The notes beneath the pieces are model-generated. The model made no database searches and was not told where the DNA came from. It was given only the letters and a program-made list of their open reading frames with translations. This document shows, piece by piece, positions 38,584 through 47,217 of a stretch of 64,000 bases of DNA; positions within the stretch are counted from its first letter, which is position 1; each line of letters begins with the position of its first letter. The DNA is taken from positions 496,001-560,000 of the forward strand of contig NZ_CP014342.1 of NCBI RefSeq assembly GCF_001618685.1. Direction: 5' to 3'. Origin of the DNA: Geobacillus subterraneus. Lineage in GTDB: Bacteria > Bacillota > Bacilli > Bacillales > Anoxybacillaceae. A program made the translations under genes and the position numbers.

Positions 38584-40327
38584 CTTCCGCACCCGGCTTC
38601 TATTTTGGCTCGTAACGCTCATTGTCACCGTCTTGATCGCCCTTGGCCTTTTGCTCGGGCAAGTGCTCAAGGACTTTTACGCCGAGACGATGAACAAACG
38701 GATGGAAAAAGAAGCGAAAGCGCTCGCCATTTTGCTTGAAAATGAGCCGCTTGAGCAAATTCGCGCGGACTTGAAGGAAATGGGGGATGAGCTGTCGTCG
38801 CGCATCACGGTGCTCGATCGCCAAGAGCGGCTGCGGTTTGACAGCGGGCGCATCGCGGCGATCAGCGACGAAGACCACGAGCGCATCATCCGCACCATTT
38901 TGCACAAAAAGCAGTTTCCCCGCTTTTCGGTGATCGAGAAAGCGAACGACGTGTACTACTATATTGCGCCGTATGGGCGCGGCGGCGAGCGGGGCGGATA
39001 TGTCATTTTAAGCACGCCGACGAGTTCGCTGAAAAAAGTGAACCAGCAAATTTGGGGCGTGCTCATCAGCAGCCTTGGCATGGCGCTCGTCGTTATCGTT
39101 GCTCTCGGCTGGAAGATCGCCAACCAATATATGAGGCCGATTGAGGCGGCGACCAAAGTGGCGTTTGAGCTCGAAAAAGGCAATTATGCCGCTCGGGTGC
39201 CTGATGGCGAATATAAAGAAGCCGGCATGCTTGTCCGCTCCATCAACCGGCTTGCCCGCAACTTGCAGGAAATGAGCCGGGCGCGGGAAATTCAAACCGA
39301 CCGGCTCCATACGCTCATCGAAAACGTCGGCAGTGGCTTGTTGTTTATCGACCACCGCGGGCATATCCATTTGATCAACCGCGCATTCCAAACGTATTTT
39401 CATCTTGAGCCGTCCGCCTGTTTGTACCGTCCGTATGCCGATGTGCTGCCGCACCGCGACATTGTCAAGTTGATCGATGATATTTTTATCACCGAAACAG
39501 CGATGCGCCGGCACATGCGGTTGACGATCGGCATTGAACGGAAGCATTTCGACGTGTACGGCGCCCCGATTATCGGGACGAACGCGGAATGGAAAGGGAT
39601 CGTCGCAGTGTTCCATGACATTACCGAATTGAAGCGGCTCGAGCAAATTCGCAAGGACTTTGTCGCTAACGTTTCCCACGAGCTGAAAACGCCGGTCACC
39701 TCCATTAAAGGGTTCGCCGAGACGCTGCTTGACGGGGCGATGAAAGACGAAGAGGCGCTAGAGCACTTTTTGACGATTATTTTAAAGGAAAGCGAGCGGC
39801 TGCAAACGCTCGTTGAAGAGCTGCTCGATTTGTCGAAAATTGAGCAGCACGGATTTCAGCTGCTGCTCGATGACGTTAACGTCGCCGAAGTGACGGCCGA
39901 GGCGGTGGCGGTGTTTCGTCAAAAGGCGGAGGAAAAACAAATCGACTTGCGCGCCGAAGCGCCGCCAGGGCTTGTCATCCGCGGCGACCGAAATCGGCTG
40001 AAGCAAATTTTGCTCAACTTGCTCGCAAACGCCATCGCTTATACGCCGGAACATGGGCAAGTGGCCGTCGAAGCGGAAGAAAACGAGCGGGAAGTGCTCA
40101 TTCGGGTAAAAGATACGGGCATTGGCATTGAAGAGAAGGAAATCCCCCGCATTTTTGAGCGTTTTTACCGCGTTGACAAGGCGCGCAGCCGCGATTCCGG
40201 CGGAACGGGGCTAGGTCTTTCAATCGTCAAACATTTGGTGGAGGCTCATCACGGCCATATTACGGTAGCGAGCGAAGTCGGGCGCGGCACCGTGTTTACG
40301 ATTCATTTTCCAAAGCCGGAGCGGTAG
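38576..40327 (+). CDS. phoR: sensor histidine kinase PhoR
   Basis: Membrane sensor kinase for phosphate limitation, partner of PhoP. The 583-residue protein has two transmembrane helices (about 8-30 and 157-180) around an extracytoplasmic domain. HAMP, a PAS domain (about 245-350), the HisKA box with phosphorylated His368 (FVANVSHELKTPVTSIKG) and an HATPase domain (N, G1 KDTGIGIEEKE, G2 GGTGLGLSI) follow. It overlaps phoP, so the pair is translationally coupled. Confidence 0.96.
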   Translation: MNSFRTRLLFWLVTLIVTVLIALGLLLGQVLKDFYAETMNKRMEKEAKALAILLENEPLEQIRADLKEMGDELSSRITVLDRQERLRFDSGRIAAISDEDHERIIRTILHKKQFPRFSVIEKANDVYYYIAPYGRGGERGGYVILSTPTSSLKKVNQQIWGVLISSLGMALVVIVALGWKIANQYMRPIEAATKVAFELEKGNYAARVPDGEYKEAGMLVRSINRLARNLQEMSRAREIQTDRLHTLIENVGSGLLFIDHRGHIHLINRAFQTYFHLEPSACLYRPYADVLPHRDIVKLIDDIFITETAMRRHMRLTIGIERKHFDVYGAPIIGTNAEWKGIVAVFHDITELKRLEQIRKDFVANVSHELKTPVTSIKGFAETLLDGAMKDEEALEHFLTIILKESERLQTLVEELLDLSKIEQHGFQLLLDDVNVAEVTAEAVAVFRQKAEEKQIDLRAEAPPGLVIRGDRNRLKQILLNLLANAIAYTPEHGQVAVEAEENEREVLIRVKDTGIGIEEKEIPRIFERFYRVDKARSRDSGGTGLGLSIVKHLVEAHHGHITVASEVGRGTVFTIHFPKPER

Positions 40328-40361
40328 CCGGCTTGTTTTTTATGGCGGGCCGCCGGCATGG

Positions 40362-40367
40362 TACAAT
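40362..40367 (+). promoter_or_regulatory. possible extended -10 promoter of polA
   Basis: TGGTACAAT contains an extended -10 (TACAAT at 40362-40367); the -35 region (TTTATG at 40339-40344) is weak. It lies about 30 bases before polA. Confidence 0.45.
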
Positions 40368-40397
40368 AGAACAAGGAGCGTTCGAGGAGGGATGAGA

Positions 40398-43028
40398 TTG
40401 AAGAAAAAACTCGTTTTAATTGACGGCAACAGCGTGGCGTACCGCGCCTTTTTCGCCTTGCCGCTTTTGCATAACGACAAAGGCATTCATACGAATGCGG
40501 TTTACGGGTTTACGATGATGTTGAACAAAATTTTGGCCGAAGAACGGCCAACCCACTTGCTGGTGGCGTTTGACGCCGGAAAAACGACGTTTCGCCATGA
40601 AACGTTTCAAGAGTATAAAGGCGGGCGGCAGCAGACTCCCCCGGAACTGTCTGAGCAGTTTCCGCTGTTGCGTGAGCTGTTAAACGCGTACCGCATCCCC
40701 GCTTATGAACTCGATCGTTATGAAGCGGACGATATTATCGGGACGCTTGCCGCCCGCGCTGAGCAGGAAGGATTTGAAGTGAAAGTCATTTCCGGCGACC
40801 GCGATTTAACCCAGCTCGCCTCCCCTCATGTAACGGTCGATATTACGAAAAAAGGGATCACCGATATCGAGCCGTACACGCCGGAAACGGTCGAGGAGAA
40901 ATACGGCTTGACTCCGGAGCAAATGGTCGATTTAAAAGGGCTGATGGGCGATAAGTCGGACAACATCCCTGGTGTTCCGGGCATCGGGGAAAAAACAGCG
41001 GTCAAGCTGCTGAAGCAGTTTGGCACGGTCGAAAACGTGCTCGCATCGATCGATGAGATCAAAGGGGAAAAGCTGAAAGAAAACTTGCGCCAGTACCGCG
41101 ATTTGGCGCTCTTAAGCAAACAGCTGGCGGCCATTCGCCGCGACGCCCCGGTTGAGCTGTCGCTAGATGACATCATCTACGAAGGGCAAGACCGGGAAAA
41201 AGTGATCGCGTTATTTAAAGAGCTCGGGTTTCAGTCGTTTTTGGAAAAAATGGATGCGCCGACAGCCGAAGACGAGACGCCGCTTATGGAGATGGAGTTT
41301 GTCATCGCTGACGGCATCACTGACGAGATGCTGGCCGACAAGGCGGCGCTTGTCGTTGAGGTGATGGAAGAAAACTATCACGATGCCCCGATTGTCGGAA
41401 TCGCGCTAGTGAACGAGCACGGGCGTTTTTTCCTGCGTGCGGAGATGGCGCTTGCGGATTCGCAATTTTTGGCCTGGCTTGCCGATGAGACAAAGAAAAA
41501 AAGCATGTTTGACGCCAAGCGGGCTGCAGTTGCCTTAAAGTGGAAAGGAATTGAACTGCGCGGCGTCGCCTTTGACTTATTGCTCGCTGCCTATTTGCTC
41601 AACCCGGCTCAAGATGCCGGCGATGTTGCTGCAGTGGCGAAAATGAAACAATATGAAGCGGTGCGGCCGGATGAAGCGGTCTATGGCAAAGGCGCCAAGC
41701 GGTCGCTGCCCGACGAGCCGACGCTTGCTGAGCATCTCGTCCGCAAAGCGGCGGCCATTTGGGCGCTGGAACGGCCGTTTCTGGACGAATTGCGAAGCAA
41801 CGAGCAAGACGGGTTGTTAATCAAGCTCGAGCAGCCGCTGGCAACCATTTTGGCTGAAATGGAGTTCACTGGAATAAAAGTGGATACAAAGCGGCTTGAG
41901 CAGATGGGTTCCGAGCTCGCCGAGCAGCTGCGTGCCGTCGAGCAGCGCATTTATGAGCTGGCCGGTCAAGAGTTTAACATCAACTCGCCAAAACAGCTCG
42001 GGATCATTTTATTTGAAAAGCTGCAGCTGCCAGTGCTGAAGAAAACGAAAACGGGCTATTCGACCTCGGCCGATGTGCTTGAGAAGCTCGCGCCCCACCA
42101 TGAAATCGTCGAAAACATTTTGCATTACCGCCAGCTTGGCAAGCTGCAGTCGACGTATATCGAAGGATTGTTGAAAGTTGTGCATCCGGATACAGGCAAA
42201 GTGCATACGATGTTCAACCAAGCGCTGACGCAAACCGGGCGGCTCAGCTCGGCTGAGCCGAACTTGCAAAACATCCCGATTCGGCTCGAAGAAGGGCGGA
42301 AAATCCGCCAGGCGTTCGTCCCGTCAGAGCCGGACTGGCTCATTTTCGCCGCCGATTACTCGCAAATCGAACTGCGCGTCCTCGCCCATATCGCCGATGA
42401 CGACAATTTAATCGAAGCGTTCCGGCGCGATTTGGATATTCATACAAAAACGGCGATGGACATCTTCCATGTGAGCGAAGAGGAAGTCACGGCCACTATG
42501 CGCCGTCAGGCAAAGGCGGTGAATTTCGGCATCGTTTACGGCATCAGCGATTATGGGCTGGCGCAAAATTTGAACATTACGCGCAAAGAAGCCGCCGAAT
42601 TTATTGAACGTTACTTCGCCAGCTTTCCGGGCGTGAAGCGGTATATGGAAACCATTGTGCAAGAAGCGAAACAGAAAGGATATGTAACGACGCTGTTGCA
42701 CCGGCGCCGCTATTTGCCTGATATTACAAGCCGCAACTTCAACGTCCGCAGCTTTGCTGAGCGGACGGCGATGAACACGCCGATTCAAGGAAGCGCCGCT
42801 GACATTATTAAAAAGGCGATGATCGATTTAGCAGCGCGGCTGAAAGAAGAGCGGCTGCAGGCGCGCCTGTTGCTGCAAGTGCATGACGAGCTCATTTTGG
42901 AAGCGCCAAAAGAGGAAATGGAGCGGCTATGCCAGCTCGTTCCGGAGGTGATGGAGCAGGCGGTTGCGCTCCGCGTGCCGCTGAAAGTCGATTATCATTA
43001 CGGCCCGACATGGTATGATGCCAAATGA
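40398..43028 (+). CDS. polA: DNA polymerase I (Bst type)
   Basis: Repair and Okazaki-fragment polymerase. With the TTG at 40398 it is 876 residues, as I recall for the B. stearothermophilus enzyme. The ATG at 40392 is jammed against the ribosome site. Order: 5'-3' nuclease (1-290), a 3'-5' exonuclease fold (about 300-470), and the family-A polymerase domain with DYSQIELRVLAHI (motif A), RRQAKAVNFGIVYG (motif B) and LLQVHDELILEAP (motif C). The exonuclease fold has lost the acidic metal ligands (AALVVEV where active enzymes have a DTE motif), so proofreading should be absent. Confidence 0.98.
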   Translation: MKKKLVLIDGNSVAYRAFFALPLLHNDKGIHTNAVYGFTMMLNKILAEERPTHLLVAFDAGKTTFRHETFQEYKGGRQQTPPELSEQFPLLRELLNAYRIPAYELDRYEADDIIGTLAARAEQEGFEVKVISGDRDLTQLASPHVTVDITKKGITDIEPYTPETVEEKYGLTPEQMVDLKGLMGDKSDNIPGVPGIGEKTAVKLLKQFGTVENVLASIDEIKGEKLKENLRQYRDLALLSKQLAAIRRDAPVELSLDDIIYEGQDREKVIALFKELGFQSFLEKMDAPTAEDETPLMEMEFVIADGITDEMLADKAALVVEVMEENYHDAPIVGIALVNEHGRFFLRAEMALADSQFLAWLADETKKKSMFDAKRAAVALKWKGIELRGVAFDLLLAAYLLNPAQDAGDVAAVAKMKQYEAVRPDEAVYGKGAKRSLPDEPTLAEHLVRKAAAIWALERPFLDELRSNEQDGLLIKLEQPLATILAEMEFTGIKVDTKRLEQMGSELAEQLRAVEQRIYELAGQEFNINSPKQLGIILFEKLQLPVLKKTKTGYSTSADVLEKLAPHHEIVENILHYRQLGKLQSTYIEGLLKVVHPDTGKVHTMFNQALTQTGRLSSAEPNLQNIPIRLEEGRKIRQAFVPSEPDWLIFAADYSQIELRVLAHIADDDNLIEAFRRDLDIHTKTAMDIFHVSEEEVTATMRRQAKAVNFGIVYGISDYGLAQNLNITRKEAAEFIERYFASFPGVKRYMETIVQEAKQKGYVTTLLHRRRYLPDITSRNFNVRSFAERTAMNTPIQGSAADIIKKAMIDLAARLKEERLQARLLLQVHDELILEAPKEEMERLCQLVPEVMEQAVALRVPLKVDYHYGPTWYDAK

Positions 43029-43248
43029 GGTGTATGTGCCCGGGCGCCAACCGGTAATGCGTGCAGGCTGCTGCTAACCGAAAAAACTTCCCCTAGCCGC
43101 GGGCTGAGGCCAATATGGAAAGATGCCGAGTCGGCGTCAATCAAGAGAACCGTCCTTGCCCGATTCGGGACGCCGGCGGGCGGCAAGGAAGAAGCCGGCA
43201 TGTTTGTGAGTGTACAGACAAACGAGCAAAAAGAAAGGAGGGGGCGTG
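43029..43248. other. 220-base gap between polA and mutM
   Basis: GC-rich and rich in inverted repeats. CCTTGCC around 43153-43159 pairs with GGCAAGG around 43181-43187, and short GCCGAGTCGGC and AGCCGCGGGCT dyads also occur. No T tract follows and there is no convincing open frame or promoter, so polA and mutM may still be co-transcribed through it. Confidence 0.4.
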
Positions 43249-44073
43249 ATGCCGGAATTGCCGGAAGTGGAAACGATCCGCCGCACGCTGTTGCCGCTTG
43301 TTGTTGGCAAAACGATTGCAGATGTCGAAGTGTTTTGGCCGAACATCATCCGCCATCCGCAAGATCCGAAGGCGTTTGCCGCAAGGCTTGCCGGACAGGC
43401 GGTGCGCGGCATCGATCGGCGCGGGAAATTTTTGAAGTTTTTGCTTGACCGCGATATGCTCGTTTCCCATTTGCGCATGGAAGGGCGTTACACCGTCGCC
43501 GGCGCACATGAGCCGCTTGATCCGCATACGCACGTCGTGTTCCGCTTCACGGACGGCAGCGAACTCCGTTACCGCGATGTACGCAAGTTCGGAACGATGC
43601 ATGTGTACGCGAAGGAGGAGGGCGACCGCCGGCCGCCGCTTGATCAATTGGGGCCGGAGCCGCTGTCCCCGGCGTTTTCCCCGTCCGTATTGGCGGAACG
43701 GGCTGCGAAAACGAAGCGGACCGTGAAAGCGTTGCTGCTTGACCAAACGGTCGTCGCTGGGTTTGGTAACATTTACGTTGATGAATCGCTGTTTCGCGCC
43801 GGCATTCTTCCCGAACGGTCGGCCGCTTCGCTGACGGACGAAGAAATTAAGCGGCTGCATGAACAGATGGTCGCAACGATCGGCGAGGCGGTCATGAAAG
43901 GGGGAAGTACGGTGCGAACGTACGCCAACACGCAAGGGGAAGCCGGCACGTTTCAGCATAGCTTGTTCGTCTACGGCCGCAAAGGGGAACCGTGCAAACG
44001 GTGCGGAACCCCGATTGAAAAAACGGTCGTCGCCGGCCGCGGTACGCACTATTGTCCGCACTGCCAACGGTAG
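43249..44073 (+). CDS. mutM: formamidopyrimidine-DNA glycosylase
   Basis: Removes 8-oxoguanine and ring-opened purines and nicks the abasic site. The 274-residue protein starts PELPEVETIRR, giving the catalytic Pro and Glu after Met removal. It has the beta-lyase Lys region (FLKFLLDRDM) and a C-terminal zinc finger of four Cys (CKRCG ... CPHC). GGAGGGGGCGTG precedes the ATG at 43249. Followed 27 bases later by coaE. Confidence 0.97.
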   Translation: MPELPEVETIRRTLLPLVVGKTIADVEVFWPNIIRHPQDPKAFAARLAGQAVRGIDRRGKFLKFLLDRDMLVSHLRMEGRYTVAGAHEPLDPHTHVVFRFTDGSELRYRDVRKFGTMHVYAKEEGDRRPPLDQLGPEPLSPAFSPSVLAERAAKTKRTVKALLLDQTVVAGFGNIYVDESLFRAGILPERSAASLTDEEIKRLHEQMVATIGEAVMKGGSTVRTYANTQGEAGTFQHSLFVYGRKGEPCKRCGTPIEKTVVAGRGTHYCPHCQR

Positions 44074-44100
44074 GCGGCAAATAAAAAGGAGAGAAGTTCA

Positions 44101-44706
44101 ATGGCATTAACGATCGGGTTGACCGGCGGAATCGCAAGCGGCAAAAGTACGGTCAGCGCCATGATGCGTGAACTCGGCCTTCCGGTCATTGACGCGGATG
44201 AGGCGGCGCGCGCTGTCGTCGAACCGGGAGAAGAGGCGTATCGGCAAATCGTCGCCGTCTTCGGTCCGGACGTTTTACAGGAGAACGGCGAGATCGACCG
44301 GGCAAAACTCGGGGCGATCGTCTTCAACAACGAACAAGAACGGAAAAAGCTGAACGCCATCGTCCATCCGGCTGTGCGCCGAAAAATGCTTGCGGAAAAA
44401 GAGAAGCTCGTCCGTTCCGGGGCCAAAACGGTCGTATTGGATATTCCGCTCTTATTTGAAAGCGGACTGACCGATTGGGTAGACAGGGTGCTTGTTGTTT
44501 ACGTCGACGATGATGTCCAGCTTCGCCGCCTCATGGTGCGAAACGGCTTCACCGAGGAGGAAGCGCTCGCCCGCATCCGCGCCCAGTGGCCGCTCGAAGA
44601 AAAAGTGAAACGGGCCGATGCGGTCATTGACAATAACGGAACAATGGAAGAGACGCGCCGACAGCTATTGTCGATTTTACAACAATGGGACGCCTTGGAA
44701 AAATAG
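44101..44706 (+). CDS. coaE: dephospho-CoA kinase
   Basis: Last step of coenzyme A synthesis, phosphorylating the ribose 3'-OH of dephospho-CoA. The 201-residue P-loop kinase has GGIASGKST at residues 9-17. A DADEAAR segment follows strand two, and there is a lid region with KRADAVIDN near the end. AAGGAGAG precedes the ATG. It shares an operon with mutM and probably polA. Confidence 0.97.
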   Translation: MALTIGLTGGIASGKSTVSAMMRELGLPVIDADEAARAVVEPGEEAYRQIVAVFGPDVLQENGEIDRAKLGAIVFNNEQERKKLNAIVHPAVRRKMLAEKEKLVRSGAKTVVLDIPLLFESGLTDWVDRVLVVYVDDDVQLRRLMVRNGFTEEEALARIRAQWPLEEKVKRADAVIDNNGTMEETRRQLLSILQQWDALEK

Positions 44707-44718
44707 GCGTCTTTTTTG
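44689..44718 (+). terminator. terminator overlapping the end of coaE
   Basis: GACGCCT at 44689-44695 pairs with AGGCGTC at 44705-44711, followed by six T. The stop codon lies in the loop. Confidence 0.85.
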
Positions 44719-44757
44719 TTTCTTTTTTGCCATTTTGTTCTCCACATTCCCGAAAAA

Positions 44758-44801
44758 TATGATATACTATTTGTATAGATATGAATAAATAGTATAACAT
44801 A
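44758..44801 (+). promoter_or_regulatory. gapB promoter with two inverted CcpN-type operators
   Basis: TTGTAT at 44771-44776 and TATAAC at 44793-44798 (16 apart) form the promoter. TATGATATACT at 44758-44768 and, on the other strand, TATGTTATACT at 44801-44791 each match the CcpN consensus TRTGHYATAYW (as I remember it) at all 11 positions. Together they form a dyad around the promoter. A further exact dyad, TATACTATTT/AAATAGTATA, sits at 44763-44772 and 44787-44796. Repression during glycolytic growth is expected. Confidence 0.75.
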
Positions 44802-44822
44802 TATGAGAGGAGAACAAGGTGA

Positions 44823-45851
44823 ATGAAGGCGAAAGTGGCGATTAACGGATTCGGACGAATTGGACGGATGGTATTCCGGAGAGCCATCGATTCCCCTGAT
44901 CTTGATATTGTGGCGGTCAATGCCAGCTATCCGCCCGAAACGTTAGCCCATTTAGTGAAATATGACTCGAACCACGGCAAGTTTGACGGGGATGTCGCCC
45001 CCTTAGAAGACGGCCTGCTTGTCAACGGCAAAAAAGTGAAGCTATTAAACTCGCGCGATCCGCAGCAGCTGCCGTGGAAAGAGCTTGATATCGATATCGT
45101 CATCGAAGCGACCGGCAAATTTAACGCTCGCGAAAAAGCGAGTCTCCACTTAGACGCCGGGGCGAAGCGCGTCATTTTGACCGCCCCGGGCAAAAATGAG
45201 GATGTGACGATCGTCGTTGGCGTCAACGAGCAGATGCTTGACATCGACCGCCATTTCATCATTTCGAACGCGTCGTGCACGACGAACTGCCTGGCGCCGG
45301 TTGTCAAAGTGCTTGACGAGGCATTCGGCATTGAAAACGGGCTGATGACGACCGTTCATGCCTATACGAACGACCAAAAAAATATTGACAACCCGCATAA
45401 AGATTTGCGCCGCGCCCGTTCATGCGCGCAATCGATCATCCCGACGACGACCGGGGCCGCAAAAGCGCTTGGCTTAGTGTTGCCGCATTTAAAAGGAAAG
45501 CTTCACGGCATGGCGCTGCGCGTCCCGACACCGAACGTCTCGCTTGTCGATTTGGTCGTCGACGTTAAGCGGGATGTGACGATTGATGAAGTGAACGAGG
45601 CGCTGCTTCGCGCGGCCAACGGTCCGTTGAAGGGCATTTTAGATTTTACGATGGAACCGCTTGTGTCGATTGATTTCAACACGAATCCGCATTCAGCGAT
45701 CATTGACGGTTTGTCGACGATGGTCATCGACGGACGGAAGGTGAAAGTGCTCGCTTGGTACGATAACGAATGGGGCTATTCGTGCCGCGTTGTTGACTTG
45801 GCCCGTCTTGTCGCCGCCAAAATGAATGAGCGTCTGCACGTCAATGCGTAA
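44823..45851 (+). CDS. gapB: glyceraldehyde-3-phosphate dehydrogenase, gluconeogenic type
   Basis: Runs the GAPDH step towards glucose, preferring NADP in Bacillus. The 342-residue protein has the Rossmann motif INGFGRIGRMVFRR (7-20) and the catalytic Cys152 in SNASCTTNCLAP. The residue after the second strand is not the Asp of NAD-specific GapA (VAVNASYPPETLAHL), fitting GapB. AGGAGAACAAGGTG precedes the ATG. The CcpN sites and its place before speD match B. subtilis gapB. Confidence 0.96.
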   Translation: MKAKVAINGFGRIGRMVFRRAIDSPDLDIVAVNASYPPETLAHLVKYDSNHGKFDGDVAPLEDGLLVNGKKVKLLNSRDPQQLPWKELDIDIVIEATGKFNAREKASLHLDAGAKRVILTAPGKNEDVTIVVGVNEQMLDIDRHFIISNASCTTNCLAPVVKVLDEAFGIENGLMTTVHAYTNDQKNIDNPHKDLRRARSCAQSIIPTTTGAAKALGLVLPHLKGKLHGMALRVPTPNVSLVDLVVDVKRDVTIDEVNEALLRAANGPLKGILDFTMEPLVSIDFNTNPHSAIIDGLSTMVIDGRKVKVLAWYDNEWGYSCRVVDLARLVAAKMNERLHVNA

Positions 45852-45856
45852 TGACT

Positions 45857-45884
45857 CCGCCGGCCATCCGCCGGCTTATTTCAT
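45857..45884 (+). terminator. GC hairpin directly after gapB
   Basis: GCCGG pairs with CCGGC within CCGCCGGCCATCCGCCGGC, followed by TTATTTC. A moderate terminator. Confidence 0.55.
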
Positions 45885-46066
45885 CATCCCGAACCGGGAA
45901 AAGCCCCGCTTCTTGGCGTGACTGTAGGCAGGAGAGCGTACCGCGGCCAGTTGCCTGAAAGTGCACCGCAAGGCCCATCCGATCCGCTTTTGAAAGCGCC
46001 CCGGCCGACGTCGATCGGCTTGGGCGTTTTTTCCTTTTCTTATGTAAAAAAAATTAAAAAAGCCTG
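45885..46066 (+). other. gapB-speD gap, possible structured RNA ending in a terminator
   Basis: About 180 bases without a believable gene. The GC-rich part has several complementary pieces (AGGCA/TGCCT at about 45927-45931 and 45952-45956; GGCC/GGCC) and then the strong terminator at 45997. I could not match it to a known riboswitch. It could be a small RNA, the long 3' end of gapB, or decayed sequence. Confidence 0.35.
45997..46032 (+). terminator. strong terminator in the gapB-speD gap
   Basis: CGCCC and GGCCGA on the left pair with TCGGCT and GGGCG on the right (11 pairs, one mismatch), followed by six T at 46027-46032. Confidence 0.85.
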
Positions 46067-46095
46067 TTGCAAAAACCCCCTAAACAAAGTATACT
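46067..46095 (+). promoter_or_regulatory. SigA promoter of speD
   Basis: TTGCAA at 46067-46072 and TATACT at 46090-46095 are 17 bases apart. Transcription should start near 46102, leaving a leader of about 150 bases. Confidence 0.75.
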
Positions 46096-46101
46096 ATGTT
46101 T

Positions 46102-46253
46102 CGTGAACTTCTTAAGGGCAAAGGTAATGTGACTACTTAAAGGGTTAGGACCTCTTAGGACTAACTTTCCCCCGTGGTAGTTATACATGCCATTTTGCAA
46201 ACGACAATCTGTTTTTTTATTTGAGAAAATTGGTTCAAAGGGGGATTCTTTGC
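46102..46253 (+). promoter_or_regulatory. structured 5' leader of speD, candidate cis-regulatory RNA
   Basis: The leader is far longer than needed and contains paired elements. GTTAG-GA-CCT-CTT-AGG-A-CTAAC forms a hairpin at 46144-46165, flanked by AAAG and CTTT. A CTTAAG/CTTAA pair lies upstream (about 46110-46141), and CCCCC at 46168-46172 faces the GGGGG of the ribosome site at about 46240-46244. A short AAAC/GTTT hairpin leads into an eight-T run at about 46211-46218. This suits attenuation or ribosome-site masking. The ligand is unknown; S-adenosylmethionine or a polyamine would fit SpeD. Confidence 0.5.
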
Positions 46254-46628
46254 ATGGATACGATGGGTCGTCACGTTATCTCGGAACTTTGGGGATGCGA
46301 CTTTGACAAACTGAATGATATCGATTTTATTGAAAAAACGTTCGTCGACGCCGCATTAAAGTCAGGGGCGGAAATTCGCGAAGTCGCGTTCCATAAATTC
46401 GCTCCACAAGGCGTAAGCGGAGTCGTCATTATTTCAGAATCGCATTTAACGATTCACACGTTCCCCGAACATGGCTATGCGAGCATTGATGTGTATACAT
46501 GCGGCCATTTAGACCCGACGATTGCCGCTGACTACATCGCGGAAAAGCTCGGCGCGCAAACGCGGGAAACGATCGAACTTCCGCGCGGCATGCGTCCAAT
46601 CGAAGTGAAAAAGGCGCACGCGCTGTAA
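46254..46628 (+). CDS. speD: S-adenosylmethionine decarboxylase proenzyme
   Basis: Makes decarboxylated S-adenosylmethionine, the aminopropyl donor for spermidine. The 124-residue class-1B proenzyme cleaves itself before Ser63 (ISESHLTIH), generating the pyruvoyl cofactor; catalytic His68 and Cys83 regions are present (YTCGHLDP). The ATG at 46254 follows AAAGGGGG. The upstream leader may regulate it; a terminator follows. Confidence 0.97.
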   Translation: MDTMGRHVISELWGCDFDKLNDIDFIEKTFVDAALKSGAEIREVAFHKFAPQGVSGVVIISESHLTIHTFPEHGYASIDVYTCGHLDPTIAADYIAEKLGAQTRETIELPRGMRPIEVKKAHAL

Positions 46629-46646
46629 TTGGATAATGATAAACCG

Positions 46647-46677
46647 AAAGGAGCGTAAGCGGAACGCTCCTTTTTTT
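46647..46677 (+). terminator. speD terminator
   Basis: GGAGCGT at 46650-46656 pairs with ACGCTCC at 46664-46670, followed by seven T. Confidence 0.93.
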
Positions 46678-46751
46678 GCGCCCTCGGCGGTGCAACAGCG
46701 GTGAAAATCATGGTATGATGGAAGAAAAAGAACGACTAGGGAGACGTGGCT

Positions 46752-47150
46752 ATGAGCGTGTGGAAAAAGTTGAAGTATGCGTTGACAAACCATTGCGAAA
46801 CGCGGGAAACCCATGAAGACCCCGAGCTGCGAAGCCATTATTATAAGGCGACGAACCGCGCTGTCATCGATGCGGTCAAGGAGCTGCTCTCGTCGCTGCC
46901 CGGCGCCGAGCTCGTTTCTGTTTCCGAAGAGCGCGGCGAAATTTGTGCGCAAACAAAGCGCGGCAAAAAGTTGTTCATCGTCGCTACCGTCATTTCCGTG
47001 CGGCCGTTTGAAACGGCGGTCGATTTTTCCGTGACGACGGAGACGAAGCTGTTGCCGTTTGATTTCGGCCGCAGCCGGGCGGTGATCCTTGAGCTGTACC
47101 GGAAGCTTGATGCTCGCCTGCCATATATCGGCTCCGGGTTAAACAGCTAA
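46752..47150 (+). CDS. conserved hypothetical cytosolic protein
   Basis: A 132-residue soluble protein with no signal peptide. An N-terminal basic helix ([11 protein letters not shown]) with a His/Glu-rich segment ([18 protein letters not shown]) is followed by an alpha/beta domain of about 95 residues. The ATG at 46752 sits nine bases from AGGGAG; a GTG two codons upstream is too close. It lies between speD and nrdR. I do not recognise a function. Confidence 0.78.
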   Translation: MSVWKKLKYALTNHCETRETHEDPELRSHYYKATNRAVIDAVKELLSSLPGAELVSVSEERGEICAQTKRGKKLFIVATVISVRPFETAVDFSVTTETKLLPFDFGRSRAVILELYRKLDARLPYIGSGLNS

Positions 47151-47217
47151 GTATGGCTTGTCTGCTTCCCGCCATTCCGGTATGATAGAAAATAAGAAGA
47201 CAAACGGAGTGAATGTT

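Noticed and set aside
45927-46000. Glycine or tetrahydrofolate riboswitch between gapB and speD
   Set aside because: A GGAGAG and a CACCG-AAGG-like piece recall parts of these RNAs, but the pairing partners and order do not fit and the downstream gene makes no sense for either ligand.
45918-46106. 62-codon frame in the gapB-speD gap
   Set aside because: It runs straight through a strong terminator and the speD promoter and has no ribosome site.
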